Below, in pieces: positions 42,191-53,452 of a stretch of DNA of 64,000 bases. Position numbers and translations under genes: made by a program. The notes under the pieces are model-generated. The model saw only the letters and a list, made by a program, of their open reading frames with translations, did no database searches and was not told where the DNA came from. The stretch is from Synechococcus sp. 8F6 (GTDB lineage Bacteria; Cyanobacteriota; Cyanobacteriia; PCC-6307; Cyanobiaceae): contig NZ_NQKZ01000001.1 of assembly GCF_002252665.1 (NCBI RefSeq), forward strand, positions 1-64,000. The letters run 5' to 3'. Numbering within the stretch: position 1 is the stretch's first letter; each line of letters starts with the position of its first letter.

Positions 42191-43822
42191 TTAATGCGTG
42201 AGGCGGGGATCCTGCACCACCTCAAGCAGCTTCTGGCGGCTCAACTGGGAACGCACCACCAAGGGCAGGGGATCGGCGCCCATCGTCACGCCGCCCTCTT
42301 TCTGCGCTGACGGCACCAGGGCCGGGGCCGGGCCGTCCGTGCGCAGATGACGATCAAAAAAGGCCAGGCTCAAACCCCGCAGCTCTGTTCGGGCCAAGGC
42401 CCTGTCCGGCCCCAGCAGAATCGCGGGCAAGCTGGCAGGGCCATCCAGGAACGAGAGATGGGTGCCGTGCTGCTGCATCACCAGCAGGGAATCCGGCTGC
42501 CTGATTGCCGAATAAGGCACAAGCTGCTGGGACGCAGCCGGAGCAAACACATCCTGGCTGCCGGCGATCACCAGCAGGGGTACCGCCACGTCTGCCATCG
42601 ACGTCGCACTGAAGATCGGATTGGTGACCGGGTTCACGGCCACGGCCACCCGCACCCTGGGATCGCGGAAGTCGCGCCGCTCCACCACCTCGCCAGGGGC
42701 CTGGCACTGCCAGATCACCGCTGGATTCAGCACTAGCCGGGCGGGATCCGCCAGGGCCCTGCAGCCCTGCTTGAGGTGGTCCCAATCGAGGCTGGCGCCA
42801 GCCAGGGCCACCGCGGTGTAGCCACCGAGCGACTGGCCCAGCACCCCCACAGCATCGGTGCGCACCAGTTCACCCCAACGGCTCTGCACCTGATCGATCA
42901 GGTCGCTCACGGTGTGGGGTTGGCCGTACCAGGCGTTGGGCTGGGGAATCGTGCCGGTGCCCCGAATCGCCGCCTGTATCGCCTGGCCACTGGCGAAGGG
43001 GAAGTTGAGCGCAGCCACCGCATAGCCGTGGGACGCCAGGTGCTGGCCCAGGTAGAGCAGGGCGTTCATCTCTGCGTTCAAGCCGGGGGCCAGCACCACA
43101 AGGGGGGCTGGGGCCGGAGCCTGCGGCAGGTAGGCCAGGGCCTCGACCTGGCTGCCATCACGACCAACGAACCCAAAGGATTCGGTGCTGAAGTGGCGTT
43201 GCCCTGAACCTGCCCAGGCCTCCAAACTGAAACCATCCGGCGGCGATCCAGCGCCCAGCGCCAGCATGCGGGGATACAGCTGACTGAGCAGATTCTGTTC
43301 GTGGCTGATCTGCTCAGCCAACGACTGCACCGCCGCGAGATTCACCCCCAGGCTCGGCAGCGGATAGGCCTCCAACACATCAATCAGCCGCAGCTGTCCA
43401 TCGCCCGCCTCAGCCGCCGCCTGGATCAAGGCGGACGACACAGCGGCCTGGGCAACAGCCGGGGGCCGATCCAGCACCTTCACCAACTGCTGAAGAATGC
43501 GCTCCCCCAGCGGCGTGGAGAGAAAGTTGGCCACCATCACCGTCGTGACGGGGAGCGGCTGGCTCAGGGCGGTGCGCAGGTCCTCACGCTGGGCTGGCTT
43601 GAGGCGATCGAGAAAGAAGCGCAGGTCGGGGTTGATCGCACCAGTCCGGGCGAAATCCGCCAGGGCCGGCACCGCAACCGAGCGTTCCAGCTCCCCCAGT
43701 CGGGCCGTGACCCGCTGGGCTGCCGATGCCGGCGCGCCTGCCAGGCTGCAGCCAGCCAGCAGGAACGCCAGCCGCCATGACCAGCTCCATCGCCAGCGTT
43801 CTCTCGATCGCCAGCGTTCCAT
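42191..43822 (-). CDS. DUF1400/alpha-beta hydrolase, exported
   Basis: A 543-residue protein with a signal peptide holding a lipobox-like AGCSLAG, an N-terminal DUF1400 domain (about 35-160), and an alpha/beta hydrolase domain with nucleophile GQSLGGYTAVAL, oxyanion region VVLAPGLNAEMNALL and the catalytic His in QQHGTHLSFLD. Such cyanobacterial proteins are predicted lipases or dienelactone-hydrolase-like enzymes; the substrate is unknown. It splits the urease locus on the minus strand, opposite ureD. Confidence 0.82.
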   Translation of the reverse strand: MERWRSRERWRWSWSWRLAFLLAGCSLAGAPASAAQRVTARLGELERSVAVPALADFARTGAINPDLRFFLDRLKPAQREDLRTALSQPLPVTTVMVANFLSTPLGERILQQLVKVLDRPPAVAQAAVSSALIQAAAEAGDGQLRLIDVLEAYPLPSLGVNLAAVQSLAEQISHEQNLLSQLYPRMLALGAGSPPDGFSLEAWAGSGQRHFSTESFGFVGRDGSQVEALAYLPQAPAPAPLVVLAPGLNAEMNALLYLGQHLASHGYAVAALNFPFASGQAIQAAIRGTGTIPQPNAWYGQPHTVSDLIDQVQSRWGELVRTDAVGVLGQSLGGYTAVALAGASLDWDHLKQGCRALADPARLVLNPAVIWQCQAPGEVVERRDFRDPRVRVAVAVNPVTNPIFSATSMADVAVPLLVIAGSQDVFAPAASQQLVPYSAIRQPDSLLVMQQHGTHLSFLDGPASLPAILLGPDRALARTELRGLSLAFFDRHLRTDGPAPALVPSAQKEGGVTMGADPLPLVVRSQLSRQKLLEVVQDPRLTH

Positions 43823-43872
43823 GGTGATGGCCTTACACAAAATCACCCTAGGAAAGAGGCTCGAACGCGCCA

Positions 43873-44820
43873 ATGGTGGCTTTGCAAGCAGCAGAAGCAA
43901 CAGCCGAATCCTCCTGGCAGGCCAAGGCCTGGCTGGAACTGGATCGGCCCGGCTCCGGCGGCGCTGGCGAGCGGGTGCAGCACCAGGCCGGAGCGCGCGC
44001 CCCACTGAAGTGGCTGCGGGCCACCCACCACAGCGATGGCTCGCTGGAATTGCCCCTGCTGCACACCGCCGGCGGCCTGGTGGGGGGCGACCGGCTGGAG
44101 CTGCGGGTGCACAGCCACAACCAGGCCCGGGCCCTGCTTACCAGCGTGGCGGCCCAGAAGGTGTATGGATCGGTCGGGCGCTTCCGCAGCCAGCCCCAGG
44201 GCCGCTGGGCTCACCAACAGCTCAGTTTTGAGCTGGACGGCCACAGCTGGCTCGACTGGATGCCGCAGGAACTGGTGATGTACAGCGGCGCCCTGATGGA
44301 GCAGCGGATCGCCGTGCGCCTGGCCGAGGGCGCCAGTTTCCTGGCCAGCGACGTGGTGCGACTGGGCCGCAGCTCCGCCGGAGAAGACCTGGGGGAGGGC
44401 TGCTGGCGCTCGCGACTGGAGATCAGCCGCCGGAGCGGCAACAGCAATCGTTGGGAACTGGTCGATGCGGTCAGCCTGGACAGGACCAGCCTGGACGGGG
44501 AGCACGGCATGGCCGGCCAGCCGGTGTTCGGCACGCTGGTGTGGATCGCACCGAGCACCCTCGACCCGGCGAGCCGCGCCGCCGTGCTGGCCGAGGCGCG
44601 CAACAGCAGGGCAGGCCTGAGCGGCACCATGGCCTGCGGCCTGCTGGAGTCGGGGCTGATAGCCCGCTACCGGGGAGACTCAAGCCAGGCGGCCCGGTTC
44701 TGGTTCACCCGCATCTGGTCAGGCGTCCATCAGGTGTGTGGCCATCCCGCCCCGCCGATCCCGCGGGTGTGGCCGTTTCAGGAACAGCCCCTGGCAGCAC
44801 CCCCAGGAGGTTCAAGCTGA
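43873..44820 (+). CDS. ureD: Urease accessory protein UreD (UreH)
   Basis: A 315-residue scaffold protein: LLHTAGGLVGGDRLELRVHS, then ALLTSVAAQKVYGSVGR and LDWMPQELVMYSGALMEQR, all conserved in UreD/UreH. It binds apo-urease and recruits UreF-UreG. It leads the plus-strand ureDABC operon; ureA starts 51 bp downstream. Confidence 0.94.
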   Translation: MVALQAAEATAESSWQAKAWLELDRPGSGGAGERVQHQAGARAPLKWLRATHHSDGSLELPLLHTAGGLVGGDRLELRVHSHNQARALLTSVAAQKVYGSVGRFRSQPQGRWAHQQLSFELDGHSWLDWMPQELVMYSGALMEQRIAVRLAEGASFLASDVVRLGRSSAGEDLGEGCWRSRLEISRRSGNSNRWELVDAVSLDRTSLDGEHGMAGQPVFGTLVWIAPSTLDPASRAAVLAEARNSRAGLSGTMACGLLESGLIARYRGDSSQAARFWFTRIWSGVHQVCGHPAPPIPRVWPFQEQPLAAPPGGSS

Positions 44821-44871
44821 ACGGGACGCCAGAGCCCGTCCCTGCCAGAGTTGGGCCATGCGAATTGGGCG

Positions 44872-45174
44872 ATGCACCTCACCCCCCAGGAAAAGGACAA
44901 GCTGCTGATCGTCACCGCCGCCCTGCTGGCGGAGCGGCGGCTGAACCGCGGCCTGAAGCTCAACCACCCCGAGGCCGTGGCCTGGCTCAGCTTCCAGGTG
45001 CTGGAGGGCGCCCGCGATGGCAAAAGCGTGGCTGCCCTGATGGCCGAGGGCAGCACCTGGCTCAGCCGCGACCAGGTGATGGAAGGCATTCCAGAGCTGG
45101 TGAGCGAGGTGCAAATCGAAGCGATGTTTCCCGACGGCACCAAGCTCGTGACCCTGCACGACCCCATCCGCTGA
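44872..45174 (+). CDS. ureA: Urease subunit gamma
   Basis: A 100-residue subunit, exactly the usual length, starting [20 protein letters not shown] and including [14 protein letters not shown] and [19 protein letters not shown]. It associates with UreB and UreC in a trimer of trimers. An earlier ATG at 44851 would add 7 non-family residues. Confidence 0.96.
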   Translation: MHLTPQEKDKLLIVTAALLAERRLNRGLKLNHPEAVAWLSFQVLEGARDGKSVAALMAEGSTWLSRDQVMEGIPELVSEVQIEAMFPDGTKLVTLHDPIR

Positions 45175-45189
45175 TCCCCGCACACCCTG

Positions 45190-45507
45190 ATGGCCCCCCT
45201 GATCCCCGGCGAACTGCTCCCCGAACCCGGCGACCTCGAGCTCAACGCCGGCCGGCCCGTCACCACCGTGCTGGTGGCCAACAGCGGCGATCGGCCGGTG
45301 CAGGTGGGATCCCACTTCCACTTCCATGAGGCCAATAGCGCCCTCAGATTCGACCGTGACGCCACCCGCGGCCTGCGACTCGACATCCCCGCCGGCACGG
45401 CGATCCGCTTCGAGCCCGGCGACAGCCGCGAGGTGCAGCTGGTGCCGTTTGCCGGCGAGCGCCGCGTGTTCGGCTTCAACGGCCTGGTGAACGGCCCCCT
45501 CGACTGA
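45190..45507 (+). CDS. ureB: Urease subunit beta
   Basis: A 105-residue subunit, [20 protein letters not shown], with [18 protein letters not shown] and [12 protein letters not shown], as in bacterial UreB. It lies 15 bp after ureA and 25 bp before ureC. Confidence 0.96.
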   Translation: MAPLIPGELLPEPGDLELNAGRPVTTVLVANSGDRPVQVGSHFHFHEANSALRFDRDATRGLRLDIPAGTAIRFEPGDSREVQLVPFAGERRVFGFNGLVNGPLD

Positions 45508-45532
45508 CGCGCGACCCCCGCATCCCCAACCC

Positions 45533-47245
<1,713 letters not shown>

Positions 47246-47336
47246 CGAGATCTGCTGTTGCTGATCTTTCGTAGCAACCCACACCGGCACTGACCCCCAC
47301 GGCTGGACATGATCCCGCCACGCCCAGTGGTCCGGC

Positions 47337-48788
47337 ATGTTTACCGAATACAAACCCAGTGGGGGCTACGACGAATACTTCAGCGCCGTCGATGTGCCGC
47401 GCAGCGCCCTGAGCCCCCTGCTGTCCTCCCTGGGCCAACTGGGCCTCGATGAACTCAACCGCAACCACGCCGCGGCCGGCGTGCTGCTGCGGCGCCTGGG
47501 GGCCACCTTTCGCCTCAACGGCTCCGGCAGCCATGTTGGTGAGCGCATCCTTCCCTTCGACCCCCTGCCCCGCCTGATCAGCAGCGGCGACTGGCGGACC
47601 CTGGAGCGAGGCCTGTTTCAGCGCCTCGAGGCCATTGACCTCTTCTTGGCCGACGTCTACGGGCCCCAGCGGATCCTGGGCGACGGCGTGATTCCCCGCG
47701 AAGACGTCGAAAGCTCCCAGGGCTGGCGCCCCCAGCTGCAGGGATTCGAGCCGCCCCTGGGCCGCTGGTGCCACATCTCCGGCCTGGATCTGGTGCGCGA
47801 CGGCCAGGGCACCTGGCGCGTGCTGGAAGACAACCTGCGCTGTCCCTCAGGCGTGGCCTACTTCCTGGAAAACCGGCGGGTGATGAAGCGGATGTTCCCG
47901 AGCCTGTTCTCAGGGCGCACGGTGCAACCGATCGACGACTACCCCTCCCACCTGCTGCAGACCCTGCGGGAGCTCGCCCCCTGGACCGACACCCCCAAGG
48001 TGGTGCTGCTCACCCCCGGGGTGTTCAACAGCGCCTATTTCGAGCACAGCTACCTGGCCCAACAGATGGGCATCCAGCTGGTGGAAGGGCGCGATCTGGT
48101 GTGCCAAGACGACCGGGTGTGGATGCGCAGCACTGCCGGCCTCGAACCGGTGGATGTGATCTACCGGCGCATCGACGACGACTTCCTCGATCCAGCGGTG
48201 TTCCGCAGCGATTCGATGCTGGGAGTGCGCGGCCTGATGTCGGCCTACCGGGCCGGCCGGGTGGCGATCGCCAATGCGCCCGGCACCGGCGTCGCCGACG
48301 ACAAGCTGATCTACGCCTACGTGCCGGAGATGATCCGCTACTACCTGGGCGAAGAACCGATCATCGAAAACGTGCCCACCTATCTCTGCTCCCGGGAGGA
48401 CGACCGCACCTATGTGCTGGCCCACCTGGGTGAGCTGGTGGTGAAGGCGGTGGCCGAGGCCGGCGGCTACGGCATGTTGATTGGCCCCCATGCCAGTGGC
48501 GAGGAGATCGCTGAATTCGCCGCCAAGATCCAGGCCGATCCCCGCAATTACATCGCCCAGCCCACCCTGGAGCTCTCCACCGTTCCGTCGTTGAGCGAGG
48601 GCGAACTGTTCCCCTGCCACGTCGATCTGCGGCCCTACGTGCTGCGCGGCAAGGGGGCCTGGGTCAGCCCCGGCGGCCTCACCCGCGTGGCCCTGCGCCG
48701 GGGTTCGCTGGTGGTGAACTCCTCCCAGGGGGGCGGTTGCAAGGACACCTGGATCGTCAGCGAGAACGAGGAGGCCTTGCCATGCTGA
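47337..48788 (+). CDS. Circularly permuted ATP-grasp protein (DUF404/DUF407)
   Basis: A 483-residue protein of the CP ATP-grasp type 2 family: YDEYFSAVDVPRSALSPLL at the start, RVLEDNLRCPSGVAYFLENR and ILGDGVIPREDVESS in the core, and CHVDLRPYVLRGKGAWVSPG near the end. These are predicted peptide ligases. It opens a three-gene operon with the alpha-E protein (7-bp overlap) and a transglutaminase, a conserved set predicted to make or modify a peptide; no product is known. Confidence 0.9.
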   Translation: MFTEYKPSGGYDEYFSAVDVPRSALSPLLSSLGQLGLDELNRNHAAAGVLLRRLGATFRLNGSGSHVGERILPFDPLPRLISSGDWRTLERGLFQRLEAIDLFLADVYGPQRILGDGVIPREDVESSQGWRPQLQGFEPPLGRWCHISGLDLVRDGQGTWRVLEDNLRCPSGVAYFLENRRVMKRMFPSLFSGRTVQPIDDYPSHLLQTLRELAPWTDTPKVVLLTPGVFNSAYFEHSYLAQQMGIQLVEGRDLVCQDDRVWMRSTAGLEPVDVIYRRIDDDFLDPAVFRSDSMLGVRGLMSAYRAGRVAIANAPGTGVADDKLIYAYVPEMIRYYLGEEPIIENVPTYLCSREDDRTYVLAHLGELVVKAVAEAGGYGMLIGPHASGEEIAEFAAKIQADPRNYIAQPTLELSTVPSLSEGELFPCHVDLRPYVLRGKGAWVSPGGLTRVALRRGSLVVNSSQGGGCKDTWIVSENEEALPC

Positions 48789-49741
48789 GCCGCGTTGCCG
48801 ATTCGCTCTACTGGATCAACCGCTACGTGGAGCGAGCCGAAAACATCTCGCGCTTTGTGGAGGTGAGCGAAGCCATGGCACTCGACTGCCCGCCCGGCAG
48901 TGCCGAGCCCTGGTTGCCCTTGGTGGATGCCAGTGGCGAACGGGAGCTGTTTGATCGCCTCTATCCAACCGGTGGAGCCGACCAGGTGGTGGAGTTTCTG
49001 GTGCGGGCCGAGGACAACCCCAACAGCGTGGTGAACTGCATCGCCATCGCCCGGGAAAACGCCCGTCAGATCCGCGAGGTGATCACCACCGAAATGTGGG
49101 AGCAACTCAACGACATCTATTGGACCCTGCTCGACAACGAGGGCTTCTGGAAGCAGCCGCCCCAGGAGCAGCTGCGCGACATCCGCCGCGCTTGCCAACT
49201 CTTCTATGGCATCACCGATGCCACCCTCAGCCGCGACCTCTCCTGGCAGTTCAGCCGGCTGGGACGGGTGCTGGAGCGGGCTGAAAAAACGACCCGCATC
49301 CTCGATGTGAAGTACTTCCTGCTGCTGCCCTCCCCCGATGAGGTGGGTGGCGTGCTGGATGAACTGCAGTGGATCTCCCTGCTGCGCAGCGCCGGGGCTT
49401 ATCAGATGTTCCGCCAGTCGCGCCAGCAGGCGATCGAACCCAAAGCGGTGGCGTCCTTTCTGCTGCTCGACCCGATCTTCCCGCGGTCGGTGCGCTACTG
49501 CCTCGAGCGCATCAACGAAGCCCTCAAGATCGTGCGCGGCCAAGCAGTGCCTGGGGCTCCGGATGATCTGGAATGCCTCAGTGGGCTGACCCTGGCCCGC
49601 TGGAGCTACACCTCCATCGACGAGCTGATCGCCGGAGGACTGCATGAATCGATTGACGCCCTGCAGAGCGACCTCAACCGACTCCATGATCTGATCGAGC
49701 AGCGCTACTTCATCGCCGAGCCCGCATGCGTGCCCGCGTAA
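48782..49741 (+). CDS. Alpha-E domain protein (DUF403)
   Basis: A 319-residue all-helical protein with the family N-terminus MLSRVADSLYWINRYVERAE and a repeated relative near FSRLGRVLERAEKTTRILDV. Alpha-E domains regularly accompany the CP ATP-grasp and transglutaminase genes; the biochemical role is unknown. Overlaps both neighbours (7 and 16 bp), so translation is coupled. Confidence 0.88.
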   Translation: MLSRVADSLYWINRYVERAENISRFVEVSEAMALDCPPGSAEPWLPLVDASGERELFDRLYPTGGADQVVEFLVRAEDNPNSVVNCIAIARENARQIREVITTEMWEQLNDIYWTLLDNEGFWKQPPQEQLRDIRRACQLFYGITDATLSRDLSWQFSRLGRVLERAEKTTRILDVKYFLLLPSPDEVGGVLDELQWISLLRSAGAYQMFRQSRQQAIEPKAVASFLLLDPIFPRSVRYCLERINEALKIVRGQAVPGAPDDLECLSGLTLARWSYTSIDELIAGGLHESIDALQSDLNRLHDLIEQRYFIAEPACVPA

Positions 49742-50631
49742 TCCACACCTTCACCTACCGGTACAGCGCACCCGTGCTGCTGGGACCACACCGCTTCTGC
49801 CTGAAGCCCAGGGGCCATGGATTCCAGCGACTGTTGGATTTCCAGCTGGCCATCAGCCCGGAGCCGGGGCGGCTCTATCCCCTAGTGGCGGCCAGTGGTG
49901 ATGAGATTTTGCGGGCCCGCTTCAGTGGTGCTGCAGACGCCTTCACCGTGCGGGCCAGCAGCCTGGTGGACACCGAAACAGCGCCGCTGCTGCAGGCCTG
50001 CCTGGAAGACAACGAGCCGCTGCTGCCCTATCCGGTGGGCCATCTGAACGGCGACCTGGCCGGCAGCCTCGAGGGCTGGCTACCCAATGGCCAGCACGAT
50101 CCCGCGGCGGTGGACGTGGCCCAGGAAGCCCTGATGGGGAGCGATCAGCGGGCCTTGATGTTTCTGCAGCAGCTGGTGGAAATGATCCAAGACCGGGTCA
50201 AATACACCCAGCGCCACGTGGGCCCCGCCTGGCCTGCCGGGCGCACCCTCAAGGAGCGGGTGGGCTCCTGCCGCGACCTGGCCATGCTGATGGTGGAATC
50301 CTGCCGCTGCGTCGGGCTGCCGGCCCGCTTCGTGAGCGGCTACCACCTGGTGGAGCCGAAACCCGAGCGCTACGACCTACACGCCTGGGCGGAGGTGTAC
50401 CTGCCCGGCGCCGGCTGGCGGGGCTACGACCCCAGCGGCATAGGTGTGATTGACGATCGCTACATCACCCTGGCCACCTCCTCGAAACCCGAACTCACGG
50501 CCGCCATCACGGGCAGCTTCTCCGGCCCCGCCGGCGTTGAAAGCGCCCTGGAGTGGAGCATTGACGCGGAGATCGAGGAGCCGGCGCTTACCAGCTCACT
50601 CCATGCAACTTCGGCAGGGGTGCCGTCTTGA
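49726..50631 (+). CDS. Transglutaminase-like cysteine protease family protein
   Basis: A 301-residue protein: an N-terminal beta domain (FTYRYSAPVLLGPHRFCLKP) and a transglutaminase core with Cys182 (GSCRDLAMLMVESCR), His219 (YDLHAWAEVYLPGAGW) and Asp235 (YDPSG). All three catalytic residues are present. Likely a peptidase or amide-forming partner of the ATP-grasp enzyme. The 3' end overlaps the convergent cupin gene by 44 bp. Confidence 0.9.
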   Translation: MRARVIHTFTYRYSAPVLLGPHRFCLKPRGHGFQRLLDFQLAISPEPGRLYPLVAASGDEILRARFSGAADAFTVRASSLVDTETAPLLQACLEDNEPLLPYPVGHLNGDLAGSLEGWLPNGQHDPAAVDVAQEALMGSDQRALMFLQQLVEMIQDRVKYTQRHVGPAWPAGRTLKERVGSCRDLAMLMVESCRCVGLPARFVSGYHLVEPKPERYDLHAWAEVYLPGAGWRGYDPSGIGVIDDRYITLATSSKPELTAAITGSFSGPAGVESALEWSIDAEIEEPALTSSLHATSAGVPS

Positions 50632-51091
50632 AGGTGGTGGCAAACAGCCGGGGAATGCGACGGCTGTTGTAAACGCGGAATTCGCGCAGCACCGATGCAC
50701 CCTCCTCGCGCACGGCCTGGTTGAGCACCACCGAGCCATCGTGATCGGACACCGAGCGATGGAAGGTGCCGGGGGGAATGCGCAGGATGTCGCCACCGGT
50801 CTCGAGGCGCACGATGTGGAAGGGATAGTTCCAGCCGAAATTCACCAGATAAAAGGTGCGCCCGCCATGCAGGGCCAGCAGGTTGTCCTCCTGGTGGGGA
50901 TGCAGATAGAACTGCCAGGCACCGGTCTTCTCCTCATCGGGGGGGCTAACCGCCGGACCGGAGTGGATCACCAGATCGCGGGCATTCGAGCTGGCAACGG
51001 TGATGTCGAAAAAGCGAACAGCCGGGGTATCGCGAAACTTCTCATAGGGGACCAGCTCAAACATCGGCGCCGTCTTGGGGGTGGCGGACAT
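50588..51091 (-). CDS. Cupin-like protein
   Basis: A 167-residue single-domain beta-barrel protein: FYLHPHQEDNLLALHGGRTF has a His-rich cupin motif 1, and GGDILRIPPGTFHRSVSDHD fits motif 2 (PPGxxH). Metal-binding His and Glu residues are present, but the substrate is unknown. Its last 44 bp are antisense to the transglutaminase gene. Confidence 0.72.
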   Translation of the reverse strand: MSATPKTAPMFELVPYEKFRDTPAVRFFDITVASSNARDLVIHSGPAVSPPDEEKTGAWQFYLHPHQEDNLLALHGGRTFYLVNFGWNYPFHIVRLETGGDILRIPPGTFHRSVSDHDGSVVLNQAVREEGASVLREFRVYNSRRIPRLFATTFKTAPLPKLHGVSW

Positions 51092-51224
51092 GGGAAGAGG
51101 CGCCGTCCAACCGGCACCAAGGCAATGGCTCAATGAACCGCACCACCCCTGTCCCGGCCGTTGCATCGACTACCCAATCCCTGCTCCCACAGGCCAGTTC
51201 CCTGGCTGGTTGCGCGTGGCTGGC

Positions 51225-52013
51225 TCAGAAGGGGATCGGCATCTCCACCGCCGCCGGCTCGGGAGCACAGGACGCCACCCGTTGATTCACCACTTCCCCG
51301 ATCACCACGATCGAGGGGGAGGCCAACTCCGCGCGGCACACCTCAGCCGCCAGCTGGGCCAACTCGGCAATCACCCAGCGCTGGCCGCGCACCGTGCCCT
51401 GTTGCACCGCAGCAGCAGGCGTCGACGGATCGAGGCCCCCGGCGATCAACTCTTCGCAGATGTGGGGCAGGTTGTGCAGCCCCATGTAGATCACCAGGCC
51501 GTCGCTGCTGCGGGCCAGGCCGCGCCAGTCGACGCCGGGCCGGGCCTTGTCGATCTCCTCATGGCCGGTCACAAACGTGACGGAGCTGCCGGCCCGCCGG
51601 TGGGTCACCGGAATGCCCACATAGGCCGGAGCAGCGATGCCCGCAGTCACCCCCGGCACCACCTCCACGGGCATCCCCTGGCGCTCCAGGTGGGCGGCTT
51701 CCTCACCGCCGCGGCCAAACAAAAACGGATCGCCGCCCTTGAGGCGCACCACGCAGCGGCACCGGCCCGCCAGCTCCACCAGCACCGCATTGGTGGAGGG
51801 CTGGGGCACCGAGTGGTGGCCGCGGCGCTTGCCCACGAAATGCTTCTCGGCGCTGTCCGGCACCAGGGCCAGCACCTCGCGCGGCACGAGCGAGTCGTAC
51901 ACCAGCGCGTCGCACTGCTGCAGCAGGCGCTGGGCCTTCACCGTGAGCAGATCGGGATCCCCAGGGCCCGCCCCCACCAGATACACCGTGCCCGGCGGGT
52001 TGGCGCCGCTCAT
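51225..52013 (-). CDS. cobA: Uroporphyrinogen-III C-methyltransferase
   Basis: A 262-residue SAM-dependent methylase: GAGPGDPDLLTVKAQRLLQQ, RLKGGDPFLFGRGGEEAAHL and VPGVTAGIAAPAYVGIPVTHR are the family signatures. It makes precorrin-2 for siroheme and B12. It overlaps the upstream chelatase gene by 4 bp and sits next to nirA, indicating siroheme supply for nitrite reductase. Confidence 0.94.
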   Translation of the reverse strand: MSGANPPGTVYLVGAGPGDPDLLTVKAQRLLQQCDALVYDSLVPREVLALVPDSAEKHFVGKRRGHHSVPQPSTNAVLVELAGRCRCVVRLKGGDPFLFGRGGEEAAHLERQGMPVEVVPGVTAGIAAPAYVGIPVTHRRAGSSVTFVTGHEEIDKARPGVDWRGLARSSDGLVIYMGLHNLPHICEELIAGGLDPSTPAAAVQQGTVRGQRWVIAELAQLAAEVCRAELASPSIVVIGEVVNQRVASCAPEPAAVEMPIPF

Positions 52014-53374
52014 GGCAGGGCCTCCAGCTCGGCCAGCAGCAGCTGACGAAAGCGAGCGCGCTGCAACAACGGCGGACCCACCAGGGAGGCGAGGCTGTCG
52101 GTCAGCCGGTTGGCGGCCAGGGCCAGGGGCAGCAGGGGCGGCGGTGCTGGAGCGCCGGCGATCGGGGCTGGGATCAGGCTGCTCAGGAGACCCTCGCCAC
52201 TGGGGTCACTGTATGAAGCGGGCACGCAGCGGGCGCCGGTGCACGCCTCCAGATGGGCGAGGAAACGCCGGGCCAGAGGGCCCTCCAGGGGATGGTGCAG
52301 CAGCAGGGGCTGGGGGGGCGGCTGAGCGGGTGGCTGGGCCGCTCGCTCGCACAGCTCCGCCATCTCGGCGGCCAGGGCGCGTTGCCAGGCGGGCCAGGCG
52401 CCTAAGAAAGGCAGCCGCCGCACGGGGCCCTGCAGCCGCCAATGGGCGGCAATGGCGGGAATGTCGTGGCGCACATGGCCGCCTGGCAGGAGCATCAGGG
52501 GCACCAGGGTGAGCGGCAACGCGCTGGCCTCGCCCACAGCAGCAGGTCGCCCGGGGGGCTCGCCGGTGAGGGCCTGTAGCAACACCGGCGCTCGCCGACG
52601 CCGCTCCAGCTCAGCCGCCAGCTCCAGCAGCTCCGGAGGCACCACCCCGCCGGCGCGGCCGTGCACCACCAGCAGCAGGGAGCTGGCCAGGGCCTGGGGG
52701 AGGGACAGAGCCGCCAGCCGCCGCTGACGCCGCTGCTCCACCGCAGCATCCAGGGGCACACCTGCCAGGGCGACCAACTGGGCACGGGCCGCGGGCAAAC
52801 GGGCCAGCAAATCGACGGCTGCAGCGGCGAGCGACGAATCGTGGTCGGTGGCGAGGCGGCGCAGCCAGTTGGCCAGGGCGGCCTGCGGCCAGGCACTGAG
52901 GCCAACGGCCAACCCCTCCAGGGCCGCGCGCCGCACCGCACCGGGCTGCGGAGCCAAGGCCCAACGGGCCAAGAGCGCCCCGTCCTGGGGCTGGCGCTGG
53001 AAGCCCAGCAACGGCAACAGGCAAGCGCTCATCTCAGGGGCTCCAGACTGGTCTGGACTGGCCAGGCGATCCCGCAGCCAGGCCGCCAGCAAAGGATCGC
53101 GAACCCCGCCGATCAGGGCTGGCCAGCGGGGATCAGGGCTGGGTAGCTGCCACCACCAACGCAGCAGGCGCAGGGCCGATGGCCCATCTAGGCGTTCTGC
53201 CAGCACCGTGAGGACGTCAACATCGACGGCAACGGAGCCAGCCTCAATCGCGGCCACCCAGCCAGCGGCTTGCCACCCGGACGTCCGGCGCCAGCGCTGC
53301 AGCTCCGGCAAGCGATCCGGATGGCCGCAAGGTGGCAACCGCAACGGCGCATCGGCGTGGTTCAAACGATGCAT
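52010..53374 (-). CDS. CbiX/SirB-like chelatase fused to a helical N-terminal region
   Basis: A 454-residue protein. Residues 1-225 are Leu/Ala/Trp-rich helical and look HEAT-repeat-like. From about 233 a CbiX-type chelatase begins: SLLLVVHGRAGGVVPPELLE with the metal-site His, then LTLVPLMLLPGGHVRHDIPA with the second His. SirB/CbiX inserts iron or cobalt into sirohydrochlorin. Between cobA and nirA, it probably completes siroheme. Confidence 0.78.
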   Translation of the reverse strand: MHRLNHADAPLRLPPCGHPDRLPELQRWRRTSGWQAAGWVAAIEAGSVAVDVDVLTVLAERLDGPSALRLLRWWWQLPSPDPRWPALIGGVRDPLLAAWLRDRLASPDQSGAPEMSACLLPLLGFQRQPQDGALLARWALAPQPGAVRRAALEGLAVGLSAWPQAALANWLRRLATDHDSSLAAAAVDLLARLPAARAQLVALAGVPLDAAVEQRRQRRLAALSLPQALASSLLLVVHGRAGGVVPPELLELAAELERRRRAPVLLQALTGEPPGRPAAVGEASALPLTLVPLMLLPGGHVRHDIPAIAAHWRLQGPVRRLPFLGAWPAWQRALAAEMAELCERAAQPPAQPPPQPLLLHHPLEGPLARRFLAHLEACTGARCVPASYSDPSGEGLLSSLIPAPIAGAPAPPPLLPLALAANRLTDSLASLVGPPLLQRARFRQLLLAELEALP

Positions 53375-53452
53375 ACCGCCGGGTCGGGAAAGCTTGGCAA
53401 AATGGCGAGGCTGCGGTGCTGGATCTGGCCCCGGAGAGGTTGGATCAACAAT

